Positions 34,165-41,943 of a stretch of DNA of 64,000 bases are shown in pieces. Location: the NCBI RefSeq assembly GCF_014647415.1, contig NZ_BMPD01000005.1, positions 303,916 through 367,915 on the forward strand. The letters run 5' to 3'. Within the stretch, counting starts at the first letter, position 1; each line of letters starts with the position of its first letter. The position numbers were made by a program, and so were the translations under genes. The notes beneath the pieces were generated by a model that was not told the DNA's origin, ran no database searches, and saw only the letters and a list, made by a program, of their open reading frames with translations. Source of the stretch: Haloarcula sebkhae. GTDB lineage: Archaea; Halobacteriota; Halobacteria; Halobacteriales; Haloarculaceae.

Positions 34165-35880
34165 CTACGACGGCTCGCTGTCGTCGGGTTCGACGAGCGT
34201 TTCTGGGCTGTCTTCCCCATGTTCTGACTCGTCGTCTGTCGGTTCAGCCGCGTCGGCTGCCTGTTCCGACTCGTCACTTCCGTTCTCGTCGCCGTTTTCC
34301 AGAAACATCACATCGCTGTTCCAGTCCGTTGCGGTGTCCTCGTTTGACCCTGCAGGCGCGTCTCCAGCCGTCGCGATGGTGTCTCCGCTGTCCCGTCCAA
34401 GCGCCGTCGATTCCGTGAACGCGGTCACGTCGTAGTCGGAGCGCGCGTAGACACGCCCGAGCAGCCGGTGGGACCGCGACTGGATGGCGTCGAGAAATCG
34501 GTCCGAAACGATAGAGCGGACAATCTCCTCCAGCGACTCCTCGCGGTCGTCGACGGTTATCATCCCCAGGTCGATCTGTGCGCCCGCCATATCGGCGTGA
34601 CCGCCCGCGGACCCGATCTGTCCGAAAGCGTCCCGGAGTGCCTCGCCGAGATCGATGTCCGCCCCACGCGCCCGAGCCGAGGCGTAAATCGTCCCGTCGA
34701 CGACGCCGTACACCATCGTCGCCTGGACGCCTTCGAGATCGAGTAGCCTGTCGGCGGCCTGTGCGAGCGCGTCACGGTCACTGATCTCGCCAACGCCGGT
34801 CAGGAGCACCGACCCCTCCTGCTCGCGGTTCGCAATCGCGCGGCCGATGACTGACAGCGTCTCCGCGCTCACACTCGGGTCTTCGATGCGCTGTAGCGTC
34901 GCCATGTCGGCGTCTGTCACGAGATGCGCGGCGGCCTCGAAGTCCGCGGCAGCGACTTCCCGCCTGAAGTCCTTCGTGTCGACCTGAATGCCGAACAGCA
35001 GGCCCGTCGCGATGGGTGTCGGAATATCGACGTTGAACCGCTGGAGATAGTCGACCAGCAACGTACTCGTCGCCCCGACGCCGCTCCGGAGGTCGACGAA
35101 GCGGGCTTCGATCGGGACCCGCGGCGGGTGGTGGTCGATGACAATATCGATCGGGGTCTCCGGCGGAAGCTGGTCGTTGACGCCGGCTCTGGAGTGGTCG
35201 ACCAGCGCGAACGCGTCGAACGCTTCCAGTTCATCCGGCGAATCGGTATCGAGGTTTCGGAGGTCGAATTCGAGGAGATTGACGAACGCCCGGTTCTCCT
35301 GATGTGAGATCTCCCCGTAGTAACAGATCGTCACCTCGCAGTCGGCCCGTTCAGCGAGCGCTCCGAGGGCGACAGCGCTGGCAATCGCGTCCGGGTCGGG
35401 GTTGTCGTGCGTGACGACGGCGAGATGGTCGTCGATGTCCCGGAGAACCTGATGGAGCTGTCTGGCCCGCGTTCCTTCGTCTCCGACTGACTGGGTGACG
35501 TAGTCGGTAACGACAGACTCCGGCGTGACGACCCGGTCCGCCACGCTGTCGAGTCGGTCGCGCTGGTCTGCCGTCGCGCCGCGGCCAGCGTACGCGAGAA
35601 GGAACACGTCGGGAAAGCAGTCACGTGCGGCCGTCGCCGCGCCGCCGTTCCGTTCCGGGTCTTCACTGGCGACGATGACGCTCTCCGGATGAAAGTCGAG
35701 ACCGGCGAGAACAGACGGGTCAGTCTGGTCGGCTTCGAGCACGTTGATGCCGTCCGCCCGGAGCGTTTCAGCGCGGTGCTCGTCTTGGGTCACAACTGCC
35801 AGCTCGCCGCGGTCGTCGCTAATCGCGTCGAGAAGGTCCGCGGCCGTCGGCCCGAGTCCGAGCACCAGCCGAGAAAGCAT
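34165..35880 (-). CDS. RCK-N (TrkA-N) - DHH - DHHA1 phosphoesterase fusion
   Basis: A 571-residue protein. Residues 1-~130 are a TrkA-N/RCK-N-like Rossmann domain (RLVLGLGPTAADLLDAI..., INVLEADQTDP, SVIVASEDPERNGGAA). Residues ~150-500 are a full DHH-DHHA1 phosphoesterase with H158-D-N-P-D162-P-D164, D228 (LVDHS), DHH 249-251, GIQVDTKDF (D301) and GSAGGHADMAGAQ. The C-terminal ~90 residues are acidic and disordered. The DHH core is paralogous to the 569-1582 gene, but motif IV keeps its Asp. Haloarchaea make c-di-AMP, and DHH-DHHA1 proteins can hydrolyse it, so nucleotide-signal turnover is a hypothesis. The neighbours are the CBS-ParB gene and an Lrp gene. Confidence 0.9.
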   Translation of the reverse strand: MLSRLVLGLGPTAADLLDAISDDRGELAVVTQDEHRAETLRADGINVLEADQTDPSVLAGLDFHPESVIVASEDPERNGGAATAARDCFPDVFLLAYAGRGATADQRDRLDSVADRVVTPESVVTDYVTQSVGDEGTRARQLHQVLRDIDDHLAVVTHDNPDPDAIASAVALGALAERADCEVTICYYGEISHQENRAFVNLLEFDLRNLDTDSPDELEAFDAFALVDHSRAGVNDQLPPETPIDIVIDHHPPRVPIEARFVDLRSGVGATSTLLVDYLQRFNVDIPTPIATGLLFGIQVDTKDFRREVAAADFEAAAHLVTDADMATLQRIEDPSVSAETLSVIGRAIANREQEGSVLLTGVGEISDRDALAQAADRLLDLEGVQATMVYGVVDGTIYASARARGADIDLGEALRDAFGQIGSAGGHADMAGAQIDLGMITVDDREESLEEIVRSIVSDRFLDAIQSRSHRLLGRVYARSDYDVTAFTESTALGRDSGDTIATAGDAPAGSNEDTATDWNSDVMFLENGDENGSDESEQAADAAEPTDDESEHGEDSPETLVEPDDSEPS

Positions 35881-35915
35881 ACCGTGCAGTCAGCACTGGA
35901 GCGTCTAAAAACCCG

Positions 35916-36344
35916 TTACTTCAGCCGTTCCTGCAGAAACGACGGATGCGCGGCGGTAACACCGTCGAGGGCGAGGATCTTGTCTTCGATGACGTCCGCC
36001 AGCGAGTCCCCGTCCATCGCCCGGACTTCTGCCATCAGCATATGATCGCCGCTAGACGTGTACAGTTCTTCCATCTCCGGAATCTCCTTGAGGTTCCGCG
36101 TGGCCTCAACGTAGCAGTCGCTCGCGATGTCGATCCCGACCAGTGCAATCGACTGGCCCGCCAGCTTCTTCGGGTCGACATCGGCGGAGTAGCCGACGAT
36201 GACGCCCTCCTCCTCGAGTTTCTGGATGTATTTCCGGACTGTCGGCTTCGATACCTCCGCTCGCTCCGCGATTTCTGCGTACGAGGCCTGTGCGTCCTCT
36301 TCAAGGACCGACAGGATTCGACGCTCCGTAGACTCGGCACTCAT
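35916..36344 (-). CDS. Lrp/AsnC family transcriptional regulator
   Basis: A 142-residue Lrp-type regulator. The N-terminal winged helix contains RRILSVLEEDAQASYAEIAERAEVSKPTVRKYIQKLEEEGVIVGYSADVDP, and the C-terminal ligand-binding RAM domain has ALVGIDIASDCYVEATRNLKEIPEMEELYTSSGDHMLMAEVRAMDGDSLADVIEDKIL. Lrp regulators sense amino acids or 2-oxoacids. It follows the 2-oxoacid:ferredoxin oxidoreductase genes on the same strand by 85 bases, so it may regulate them. A second Lrp gene is at 52628-53122 beside an aminotransferase. Confidence 0.93.
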   Translation of the reverse strand: MSAESTERRILSVLEEDAQASYAEIAERAEVSKPTVRKYIQKLEEEGVIVGYSADVDPKKLAGQSIALVGIDIASDCYVEATRNLKEIPEMEELYTSSGDHMLMAEVRAMDGDSLADVIEDKILALDGVTAAHPSFLQERLK

Positions 36345-36429
36345 GGACTAATCTTTTCGGTGCATGAAAAAATATCTTCCGAACCGGAAACCGACGTTCG
36401 AGGTGGTATCCGCAGCCCGGTAGTGGGCC

Positions 36430-37368
36430 TTATTTGTGGTGTTCGAGGAGGTTGTCGTAGGTCCGTTCCCACTCCGCGTCCTCGTCGAAGTACCGCTCTG
36501 CGAGCGGCTCCTCGGGCATCTCGCCGATCTGGCGCTTCTCCTCGCCGTAGGAGGGGCGCTCGTCTTCGATGTACATCCGTCCGGTCAGGACTTCGCCCTC
36601 GTACAGTCGTTCCTCGGTCTTTCGCATCATCTCGGCGGCTTCCGCGCGGTCCGAGACGTCGAAGTCGAACTCGTCGGACTGCTGGACGTCCGTGTACGGG
36701 ACGTAGTGCTTCGCGTCCTTGTTCCAGGTCGGACACTGGGTCAGGAAGTCGATGTGCGCGAAGCCGTCGTGTTCGATGGCTTCGGCGATGATCTCCTTCG
36801 CCTGGTTCGGGTTGACAGCCGCAGTCCGGGCGATGTAGGTCGCGCCGGCGTTGAGCTGCTGTGACAGGGGGCGGATCGGCGACTTCGCCGAGCCGTGGGG
36901 CTGTGTCTTTGACTTGTGACCCTTCGGCGATGTCGGGGATGTCTGACCCTTTGTCAGTCCGAAGATCTCGTTGTTGAACACGATATACGTCATATCGTGG
37001 TTTTCACGGGCTGTATGGATGGTATGGTTCCCACCGATACCGTAGCCGTCGCCGTCCCCACCGGCCGCGATGACTTCGAGGTTAGGGTTGGCGAGCTTCG
37101 CGGCCCGGGCGACGGGCAGCGAGCGGCCGTGGATGGTGTGGAAGCCGTAGCTGTTGAAGTAGCTGTTGAGCTTCCCCGAACACCCGATACCGGTGAACAG
37201 CGCGACCTCGTCGGGGTTCTTGCCGACTTCCGGCATGGCCTGCTTCAGCGCCTTGAGGACGCCGAAGTCGCCACAGCCCGGACACCAGGTCGCCTGGGGT
37301 TCGATGCCGGGTGTAAACTCGTCACGCTCGATTTCGCGTTCTTCGTTGATTGCTGAGAATGCACTCAT
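36430..37368 (-). CDS. porB: 2-oxoacid:ferredoxin oxidoreductase beta subunit (probably pyruvate)
   Basis: A 312-residue TPP-binding subunit. The [4Fe-4S]-type start WCPGCGDFGVLKALKQAMPEVG, IGCSGKLNSYFNSYGFHTIHGRSLPVARAAKLANPNLEVIAAGGDGDGYGIGGNH (TPP/Mg site GDGDGYGIG.NH) and FNNEIFGLTKGQTSPT are diagnostic of beta subunits. With the alpha subunit (start 39270) it forms the enzyme that oxidises pyruvate or 2-oxoglutarate to acyl-CoA plus CO2 with ferredoxin reduction. Length (312 with 632) is like haloarchaeal PorB/PorA rather than KorB, so pyruvate is preferred, but the substrate cannot be read from sequence. Its start follows the alpha stop by three bases. Confidence 0.88.
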   Translation of the reverse strand: MSAFSAINEEREIERDEFTPGIEPQATWCPGCGDFGVLKALKQAMPEVGKNPDEVALFTGIGCSGKLNSYFNSYGFHTIHGRSLPVARAAKLANPNLEVIAAGGDGDGYGIGGNHTIHTARENHDMTYIVFNNEIFGLTKGQTSPTSPKGHKSKTQPHGSAKSPIRPLSQQLNAGATYIARTAAVNPNQAKEIIAEAIEHDGFAHIDFLTQCPTWNKDAKHYVPYTDVQQSDEFDFDVSDRAEAAEMMRKTEERLYEGEVLTGRMYIEDERPSYGEEKRQIGEMPEEPLAERYFDEDAEWERTYDNLLEHHK

Positions 37369-37371
37369 AGG

Positions 37372-39270
37372 TTAGTCACCTGCCGCGGGTACGTACTTCA
37401 TGTTGCTCGCGGCGAGTTCCTCGCCGTCGATGCTGGATTCGAACCCGTCGACGATCTCGGCGGGCTCGAACGGGTTGCCGTTGTACTTCAGGAGGCTCGA
37501 CATCTTGTCGCCGTACTTGCCGAGTTCCTTCTGGGTCAGACCGCGGAACTGGGCCGTCGCGTTCATCTCGACGACGAGCGCCTCGTCGACTGATTCGAGC
37601 CACTCGGAGACTTCCTCCTTCGGGTACGGAGCCATGTCGGAGACGCCAAGCGCCTTGACGGAATGGCCGTTCTCGTTGAGTCGGTCGACGGCCTCGAAGA
37701 CGGTCCCCTGCTGGCTGCCCCACACGAGGATGCCGTAGTCGGCGTCCTCGGGTCCGTGGTAGGTCTGGTGGGACGTGTTTTCGTCCAGATCAGCACGGAT
37801 GTCGTCGAGCTTGTTGAGCCGACGGTTCATCTGGGCGATGCGGTTCTCGGGGTCCTCGCTGATGTGGCCCGATGGGTTGTGCTCGTTGCCCGTCGCGAGG
37901 AAGCGGCCGTCCTTCTGGCCCGGCACGGAGCGCGGGCTGACGTTCGAGCCGTCCTCGGGTTCGTGGAGGAACCGCTGGAACTTCCCGGAGGAGTGGTGTG
38001 CTGCGTCCTGAATCTCCTCTTCGGTGAGGACCGATCCGGGGTCGGCGTTCGGTTCCTCGTCGAAGTGGCTGGCCGGGAGGTTCCGGAGTTCGCCCTGGAT
38101 CTTCTGGTCGTAGATGACGATAGCCGGGATCTGATACTCGTAGGCGATGCGGAACGCCGAGCGGGTCTGCGTGTAGCATTCGCGGATGTTCGCCGGTGCG
38201 AACACGACGCGAGCCGAATCGCCCTGTGACGTGTACAGGACGTGTTCGAGGTCAGCCTGCTCGGGCTTGGTCGGCATCCCCGTCGAGGGACCGGCTCGCA
38301 TCGCTTCGACGAGTACGATTGGCGTCTCGGTCATCTCCGCCAGCCCGAGCGGTTCGGACATCAGCGCGAAGCCACCACCGGAGGACCCGGACATGGCTTT
38401 TACGCCGGCATGGGACGCACCGAGCGCCAGTGCGGCGGCTGCAATCTCGTCTTCGACCTGTTCGGAGATCCCGCCGAACGAGGGTAGGTGCTGTGACATG
38501 ATCGTGAACACGTCGGTCCACGGGGTCATGGGGTAGCCCGAAATGAAGCGACAGCCCTCGTCGATTGCGCCGTAGGAGATGGCGTTCGAGCCCGAGAGAA
38601 TGACCTGCTCCTCATCGTGGGAGCCCTCGGGGACCTCGATGTCGTGGTCGACGTCGAGTTCGCTGGCGGCTTCGTAGGCGTCGTGCAGGACGTTGAGGTT
38701 CGCCTCCTGCATGTCGCCGCTCATGTTCTGTTTGATGAGCTTCTCGAACTCGTCGGTGCTGATGTCGAGAATGGCCGCGGTCGCGCCGATACCGGCCGTG
38801 TTCCGCATGATCTCGCGGCCGTGTTCCTTGGCGATACCGCGGAGGTCCATCGGGACGACGTGCCAGTTGTTCTCCTCGGCGGCCTCTTCGAGACCGATCT
38901 CGTCGACGTCCTCGTCGTCGAGCAGTCCTTCGTCGTAGAGGAGAACGCCGCCCTCTCGGAGGTCGTCGAAGTTCTCGTACAGCGGTTTGAGTTCTTCTTT
39001 GCCGTAGTAGGCCTCTTCCTGTGGGTTCCGGGCGAAGGAGTCACCCAGGGCTAGCAGGAAGTTGTAGCCGTCCCCGCGGGACTGTACCGGTTCGTCCTTC
39101 GCACGTACTTCAACGTACGTGTGGCCGCCGCGGATACGCGACGGGTAATGACGATGTGTGAACACGTTCAGCCCCGACCACATCAAGGCCTTCGCGAAGT
39201 TCTGGCTTGTCGAGTCGATTCCGTCACCGGAACCACCGGCGATTCGCCAGATTAGTTCGTTGTCTGTCAT
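37372..39270 (-). CDS. porA: 2-oxoacid:ferredoxin oxidoreductase alpha subunit (probably pyruvate)
   Basis: A 632-residue alpha subunit with the gamma domain at its N-terminus (IWRIAGGSGDGIDSTSQNFAKAL ... HRHYPSRIRGGHTYVEVRAKDEPVQSRGDGYNFLLALGDSFA), followed by the alpha PP-like domain (GSNAISYGAIDEGCRFISGYPMTPWTDVFTIM; FALMSEPLGLAEMTETPIVLVEAMRAGPSTGMPTKPEQADLEHVLY) and a C-terminal transketolase-C-like region. It supplies the CoA- and gamma-linked parts of pyruvate:ferredoxin oxidoreductase. The gene leads the operon with the beta subunit. Halophilic archaea use this enzyme in place of pyruvate dehydrogenase. Substrate is inferred from subunit sizes. Confidence 0.88.
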   Translation of the reverse strand: MTDNELIWRIAGGSGDGIDSTSQNFAKALMWSGLNVFTHRHYPSRIRGGHTYVEVRAKDEPVQSRGDGYNFLLALGDSFARNPQEEAYYGKEELKPLYENFDDLREGGVLLYDEGLLDDEDVDEIGLEEAAEENNWHVVPMDLRGIAKEHGREIMRNTAGIGATAAILDISTDEFEKLIKQNMSGDMQEANLNVLHDAYEAASELDVDHDIEVPEGSHDEEQVILSGSNAISYGAIDEGCRFISGYPMTPWTDVFTIMSQHLPSFGGISEQVEDEIAAAALALGASHAGVKAMSGSSGGGFALMSEPLGLAEMTETPIVLVEAMRAGPSTGMPTKPEQADLEHVLYTSQGDSARVVFAPANIRECYTQTRSAFRIAYEYQIPAIVIYDQKIQGELRNLPASHFDEEPNADPGSVLTEEEIQDAAHHSSGKFQRFLHEPEDGSNVSPRSVPGQKDGRFLATGNEHNPSGHISEDPENRIAQMNRRLNKLDDIRADLDENTSHQTYHGPEDADYGILVWGSQQGTVFEAVDRLNENGHSVKALGVSDMAPYPKEEVSEWLESVDEALVVEMNATAQFRGLTQKELGKYGDKMSSLLKYNGNPFEPAEIVDGFESSIDGEELAASNMKYVPAAGD

Positions 39271-39513
39271 GGTGAAATCCTCGGCCCCAGCTCTGGTGCC
39301 GTACCATTCCGTTGGGGGGCCATGACTAAAGATTTTCCACTATGTAACCACTCATTAATCGTTATCTTTCGTCTCAGGCACCTCAGATTGCCGTTTTCGA
39401 AATGGGGTTCGGCGCTATTGGGGAATATTCACAGGGGCAGTATATCCGTCTGAGTCGCACGTGTCAGCAACTAATAGTAAGCCGAGTAACTCCCTCCCAC
39501 AACGACTAACACA

Positions 39514-40257
39514 GTGAATACCGATGTACAGTCGAGGATGTCGTTAACGGAACTCATCGCTGGCGTCGAAGATCATCAGAAGACGCTGACCGTCTTCAAC
39601 GCTGGGCCGACAGTGGCCGAAGACCTACGCGAGCGCTTCGCGGACCGCAACGTTCGCGTCCAGACCGAGCAGACTGAGAGCGGGCGCCCGGGCGAGTTTA
39701 TCACTCTCAGCGAGGGCGAAGAGGTCATCGCGGCCGCGAGTCTCACTTCGTTCACTGACTCGCTTGACGAAGGCCGTCAGTACATCACGCGGGACAACAG
39801 CCCGTACGCGTCGATTCTCGACCACCTCGACGAGACGATGTTCACCTCGTGGTCCATCCAGCGGATGACCGCCGCGTCCCGTGAAATCGAGGACCGCGCG
39901 TGGCGCGTAGGACAGGGAACGTTGCACGCCGGCTTCCAGACGCTCTCGACGCTTCAGGGCGAACTCGACCTGTACGAACGACTGGGTGAGACCGACGTGG
40001 ACGTACACGCCTATGCTGTCCCTGACGTCGAACCACCCGAGTACAGCACGTTCTCGCTACATCTGGAACGGTCGGACGAGATCGCCGACTCGTGGTTCGT
40101 CGTCTTCGACGGCGGCGGTGACCCGTCCCAGAAATGCGCCCTGCTGGCCGAGGAGCGCGAACCACGCGAGTTCTACGGCTTCTGGACCTACGACGAGTCG
40201 ACGGTCGACTGGATCATCGACTACCTAGAGGAGACGTACGGGTACCTCGAACAGTGA
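39514..40257 (+). CDS. DICT sensory domain protein
   Basis: A 247-residue protein with a DICT (diguanylate cyclase/two-component associated) domain: SLTELIAGVEDHQKTLTVFNAGPTVAEDLRERF at the N-terminus, then GEFITLSEGEEVIAAASLTSF, and C-terminal FWTYDESTVDWIIDYLEETYG. DICT domains are thought to sense signals in bacterial and haloarchaeal regulators; this member has no partner output domain. It has a GTG start at 39514, and an ATG at 39538 would be an alternative start. A CTAATAGTAAG element ~37 bases upstream of the GTG could be the promoter, shared as a divergent region with porA. Confidence 0.82.
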   Translation: MNTDVQSRMSLTELIAGVEDHQKTLTVFNAGPTVAEDLRERFADRNVRVQTEQTESGRPGEFITLSEGEEVIAAASLTSFTDSLDEGRQYITRDNSPYASILDHLDETMFTSWSIQRMTAASREIEDRAWRVGQGTLHAGFQTLSTLQGELDLYERLGETDVDVHAYAVPDVEPPEYSTFSLHLERSDEIADSWFVVFDGGGDPSQKCALLAEEREPREFYGFWTYDESTVDWIIDYLEETYGYLEQ

Positions 40258-40326
40258 AAGTCGCGCTCGAACCGGCTAACACGGCCATTGCCACGGTTTG
40301 GCGTTGGCTACCATCTCGTCTGTGAT

Positions 40327-40509
40327 ATGCCAAACGTCGCTGAGTCCCGAGAGTTCCGTATCGAAGAGACCGGCGAACGCGTCAACGGTCTCGAACTGGA
40401 GTTACACCTGTTTTTCGGCGTGTGGGCCGTCGTCGAGCGCCACGAAGACCGGTGGGTCGTGGCGACTGAAGACGGCGAGCGCCGGACGCTCGTCGCCGTC
40501 TCGGACTGA
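40327..40509 (+). CDS. Small conserved hypothetical protein
   Basis: A 60-residue protein that I do not recognise. It shows a strand-rich pattern (FRIEETGERVNGLELELHLFFGVWAVVERHEDRWVVATEDGERRTLVAVSD) consistent with a small beta-barrel or tudor-like domain. There are no cysteines or membrane segments. The ATG at 40327 is ~70 bases after the DICT gene stop, on the same strand, so cotranscription is likely. It ends 18 bases before the convergent metallo-beta-lactamase-fold gene. Confidence 0.7.
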   Translation: MPNVAESREFRIEETGERVNGLELELHLFFGVWAVVERHEDRWVVATEDGERRTLVAVSD

Positions 40510-40527
40510 CCTGACACGGGCCGCGTC

Positions 40528-41325
40528 TCAGTCCATCGTCCCGGACACGTCCTCAAACACCGCGAGGTCGTGGCCGAGCAACACTTCGGCCCCCGTGGCA
40601 CGCTGGCGGTCGCGGCATCGTTCCAGACTCTCCTTCCACGCACCGTTGTTCCACAGGAGGCTCGTCGCCATGGACTGTCCCGCGTAGTTCGCCTCGACGT
40701 ACGCTTCGTCGCCGACGACGAGAAGCGGCTGGTTCGGGCGGTCGATGAAGGCCCCCATGAGCCCGGGCGTGTGGCCGGGGAGGTGGAGCAGTTCGATGCC
40801 ATCGGTAAGATGATAGCTGTCGCCGTGGACGATCTCCCAGTTCAGGTCGCGGTCGAAGTCGCTGGCGAGATAGGCGATAGAACCGTCGTCCGTGTTAGCG
40901 CTGTAGTACGCGAACGGGAGTTCGTTACGGTGGACGTAGATCGGCACGTCCGTTCCTGCAAAGTTGTGCAGGCCGCCGGCGTGGTCCAGATGCAGGTGGC
41001 TCATCACGACAGCATCGATGTCACCGATGCTGTAACCCGCATCTTCGAGATCTGCTGGCAGGGTGTGCTCGGCAGCATCGACGTGTGCGAACGCCTCATA
41101 CAGCGGCGTCGGCCAATACCCGTCGCCGGCCTCTGGATGAGAGCCGGTGTCCCAGAGGACAGTCATCTCAGGCATCTCTACGACGAGGTTCCAGACGACA
41201 TACGTTTCGTACTCGTGTTCCGGGTCGCGGTCCGAAGCCGTTGCGACGCTGTGGCCGTCGACGACGAAGTTTCGGTCAGCCTGTACGCGGCCCCGGTCGA
41301 CGAATGTCACTGCGAGGTCGTCCAT
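40528..41325 (-). CDS. Metallo-beta-lactamase-fold hydrolase (N-acyl homoserine lactonase-like)
   Basis: A 265-residue MBL-fold hydrolase. Metal-binding residues are in VVMSHLHLDHAGGL (HxHxDH), HLPGHTPGLMGAFI, VVGDEAYVE, and LLGHDLAVF near the C-terminus. The pattern resembles AiiA-type N-acyl homoserine lactonases (with the HxHxDH-H-D-H set and two zincs), but many members of the fold have other hydrolase functions and no acyl-HSL system is known for haloarchaea. The start at 41325 (MDDLAVTFVDRGR) fits the fold. Its divergent upstream sequence is the replication origin. Confidence 0.87.
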   Translation of the reverse strand: MDDLAVTFVDRGRVQADRNFVVDGHSVATASDRDPEHEYETYVVWNLVVEMPEMTVLWDTGSHPEAGDGYWPTPLYEAFAHVDAAEHTLPADLEDAGYSIGDIDAVVMSHLHLDHAGGLHNFAGTDVPIYVHRNELPFAYYSANTDDGSIAYLASDFDRDLNWEIVHGDSYHLTDGIELLHLPGHTPGLMGAFIDRPNQPLLVVGDEAYVEANYAGQSMATSLLWNNGAWKESLERCRDRQRATGAEVLLGHDLAVFEDVSGTMD

Positions 41326-41487
41326 ACAGTGTTTACGGGCTGTCACAAAGTAAAGAGCGGTGCCGTGCGCCTCGGGCGATAGGCTAGCTCGCTATATGAC
41401 CAGCCGTTCGCTGTGGAAGGGATTTCATGCTGTATCGGTGCCGAGGTACTTTTATAACGAAATATCCGGAAAAAGCGGGACCCACAC

Positions 41488-41506
41488 ACACCACCCTGCA
41501 AGTGTT
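41488..41506 (-). promoter_or_regulatory. ORB, inverted copy
   Basis: The minus strand reads AACACTTGCAGGGTGGTGT, an exact copy of the direct ORB at 41842. It is the left-hand Cdc6-binding element and points toward the AT-rich unwinding region. Confidence 0.85.
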
Positions 41507-41518
41507 CTCGGTGTTTGC

Positions 41519-41544
41519 GGGGATGGGGGTGGGGAGGGGGAGGG
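41519..41544 (+). repeat. G-string next to the inverted ORB
   Basis: Five G-runs of 4, 5, 4, 5 and 3 residues are separated by one or two bases, so the strand could in principle form a G-quadruplex. In Haloarcula hispanica a G-rich element between inverted ORBs enhances oriC1; here a similar G-string adjoins a single inverted ORB. Confidence 0.7.
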
Positions 41545-41841
41545 TCCCGACACATATTTAAAAGAGAGTCAGATTGTTCGATTCTACTGAGAGTGCATGA
41601 TCAGAATGCTATCCGTATATACGGATATGAGTGTCCTGAAGCACCTATAGGCATGATTCTATGGAAGAGACCGTTCAATCACCAATATGAATAAATTGCA
41701 TATACCGTAAAGGATATAAACAAATTGCTAGTTCTAGATATAGTCTAGAACGAGATAGTCGAGAATCGCAGGACTCAAGTGTACTATACGAGAGATAGGC
41801 GCAGCAGACTGCTCGTGGCTGTTTTCGAGAGGAATCGGAGG

Positions 41842-41860
41842 AACACTTGCAGGGTGGTGT
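41842..41860 (+). promoter_or_regulatory. ORB, direct copy (exact consensus)
   Basis: AACACTTGCAGGGTGGTGT on the plus strand. It and the copy at 41888 flank the right side of the unwinding region, in opposite orientation to the ORB at 41488. Confidence 0.85.
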
Positions 41861-41887
41861 GTGACTGTTCGGCGTGAAAACACTTGA

Positions 41888-41906
41888 AACACTTGTACGG
41901 TGGTCA
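41888..41906 (+). promoter_or_regulatory. ORB, direct copy (variant)
   Basis: AACACTTGTACGGTGGTCA, a variant of the ORB consensus that ends 37 bases before the cdc6 start, so it may also overlap promoter functions and allow autoregulation of cdc6. Confidence 0.75.
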
Positions 41907-41943
41907 CTGGTTTTATGTAGAGTCACTCGAAAGGTGGGATACG

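Larger units (their letters stand above)
41326..41943. other. Replication origin intergenic region (oriC2-like) with ORBs, G-string and AT-rich DUE
   Basis: A 618-base gene-free region directly upstream of orc1/cdc6. From left to right it holds an inverted ORB (41488-41506), a G-rich string (41519-41544), an AT-rich stretch (~41550-41840) that is the likely DNA-unwinding element, and two direct ORBs (41842-41860 and 41888-41906). The AT-rich part contains the 16-bp palindrome ATCCGTATATACGGAT (41611-41626) and GTTCTAGA/TCTAGAAC (41731-41738/41744-41751). This is the standard haloarchaeal origin design: ORBs flank a DUE next to the initiator gene. The open frames here (e.g. 41675-41926) are not supported as genes. 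Confidence 0.85.

Noticed and set aside
41675..41926. Minus-strand open frame of 83 codons in the AT-rich origin
   Set aside because: It runs backward through two ORBs and the unwinding region, has a Cys/Ser/Arg-rich non-protein-like composition and no promoter; it is a by-product of the origin sequence.
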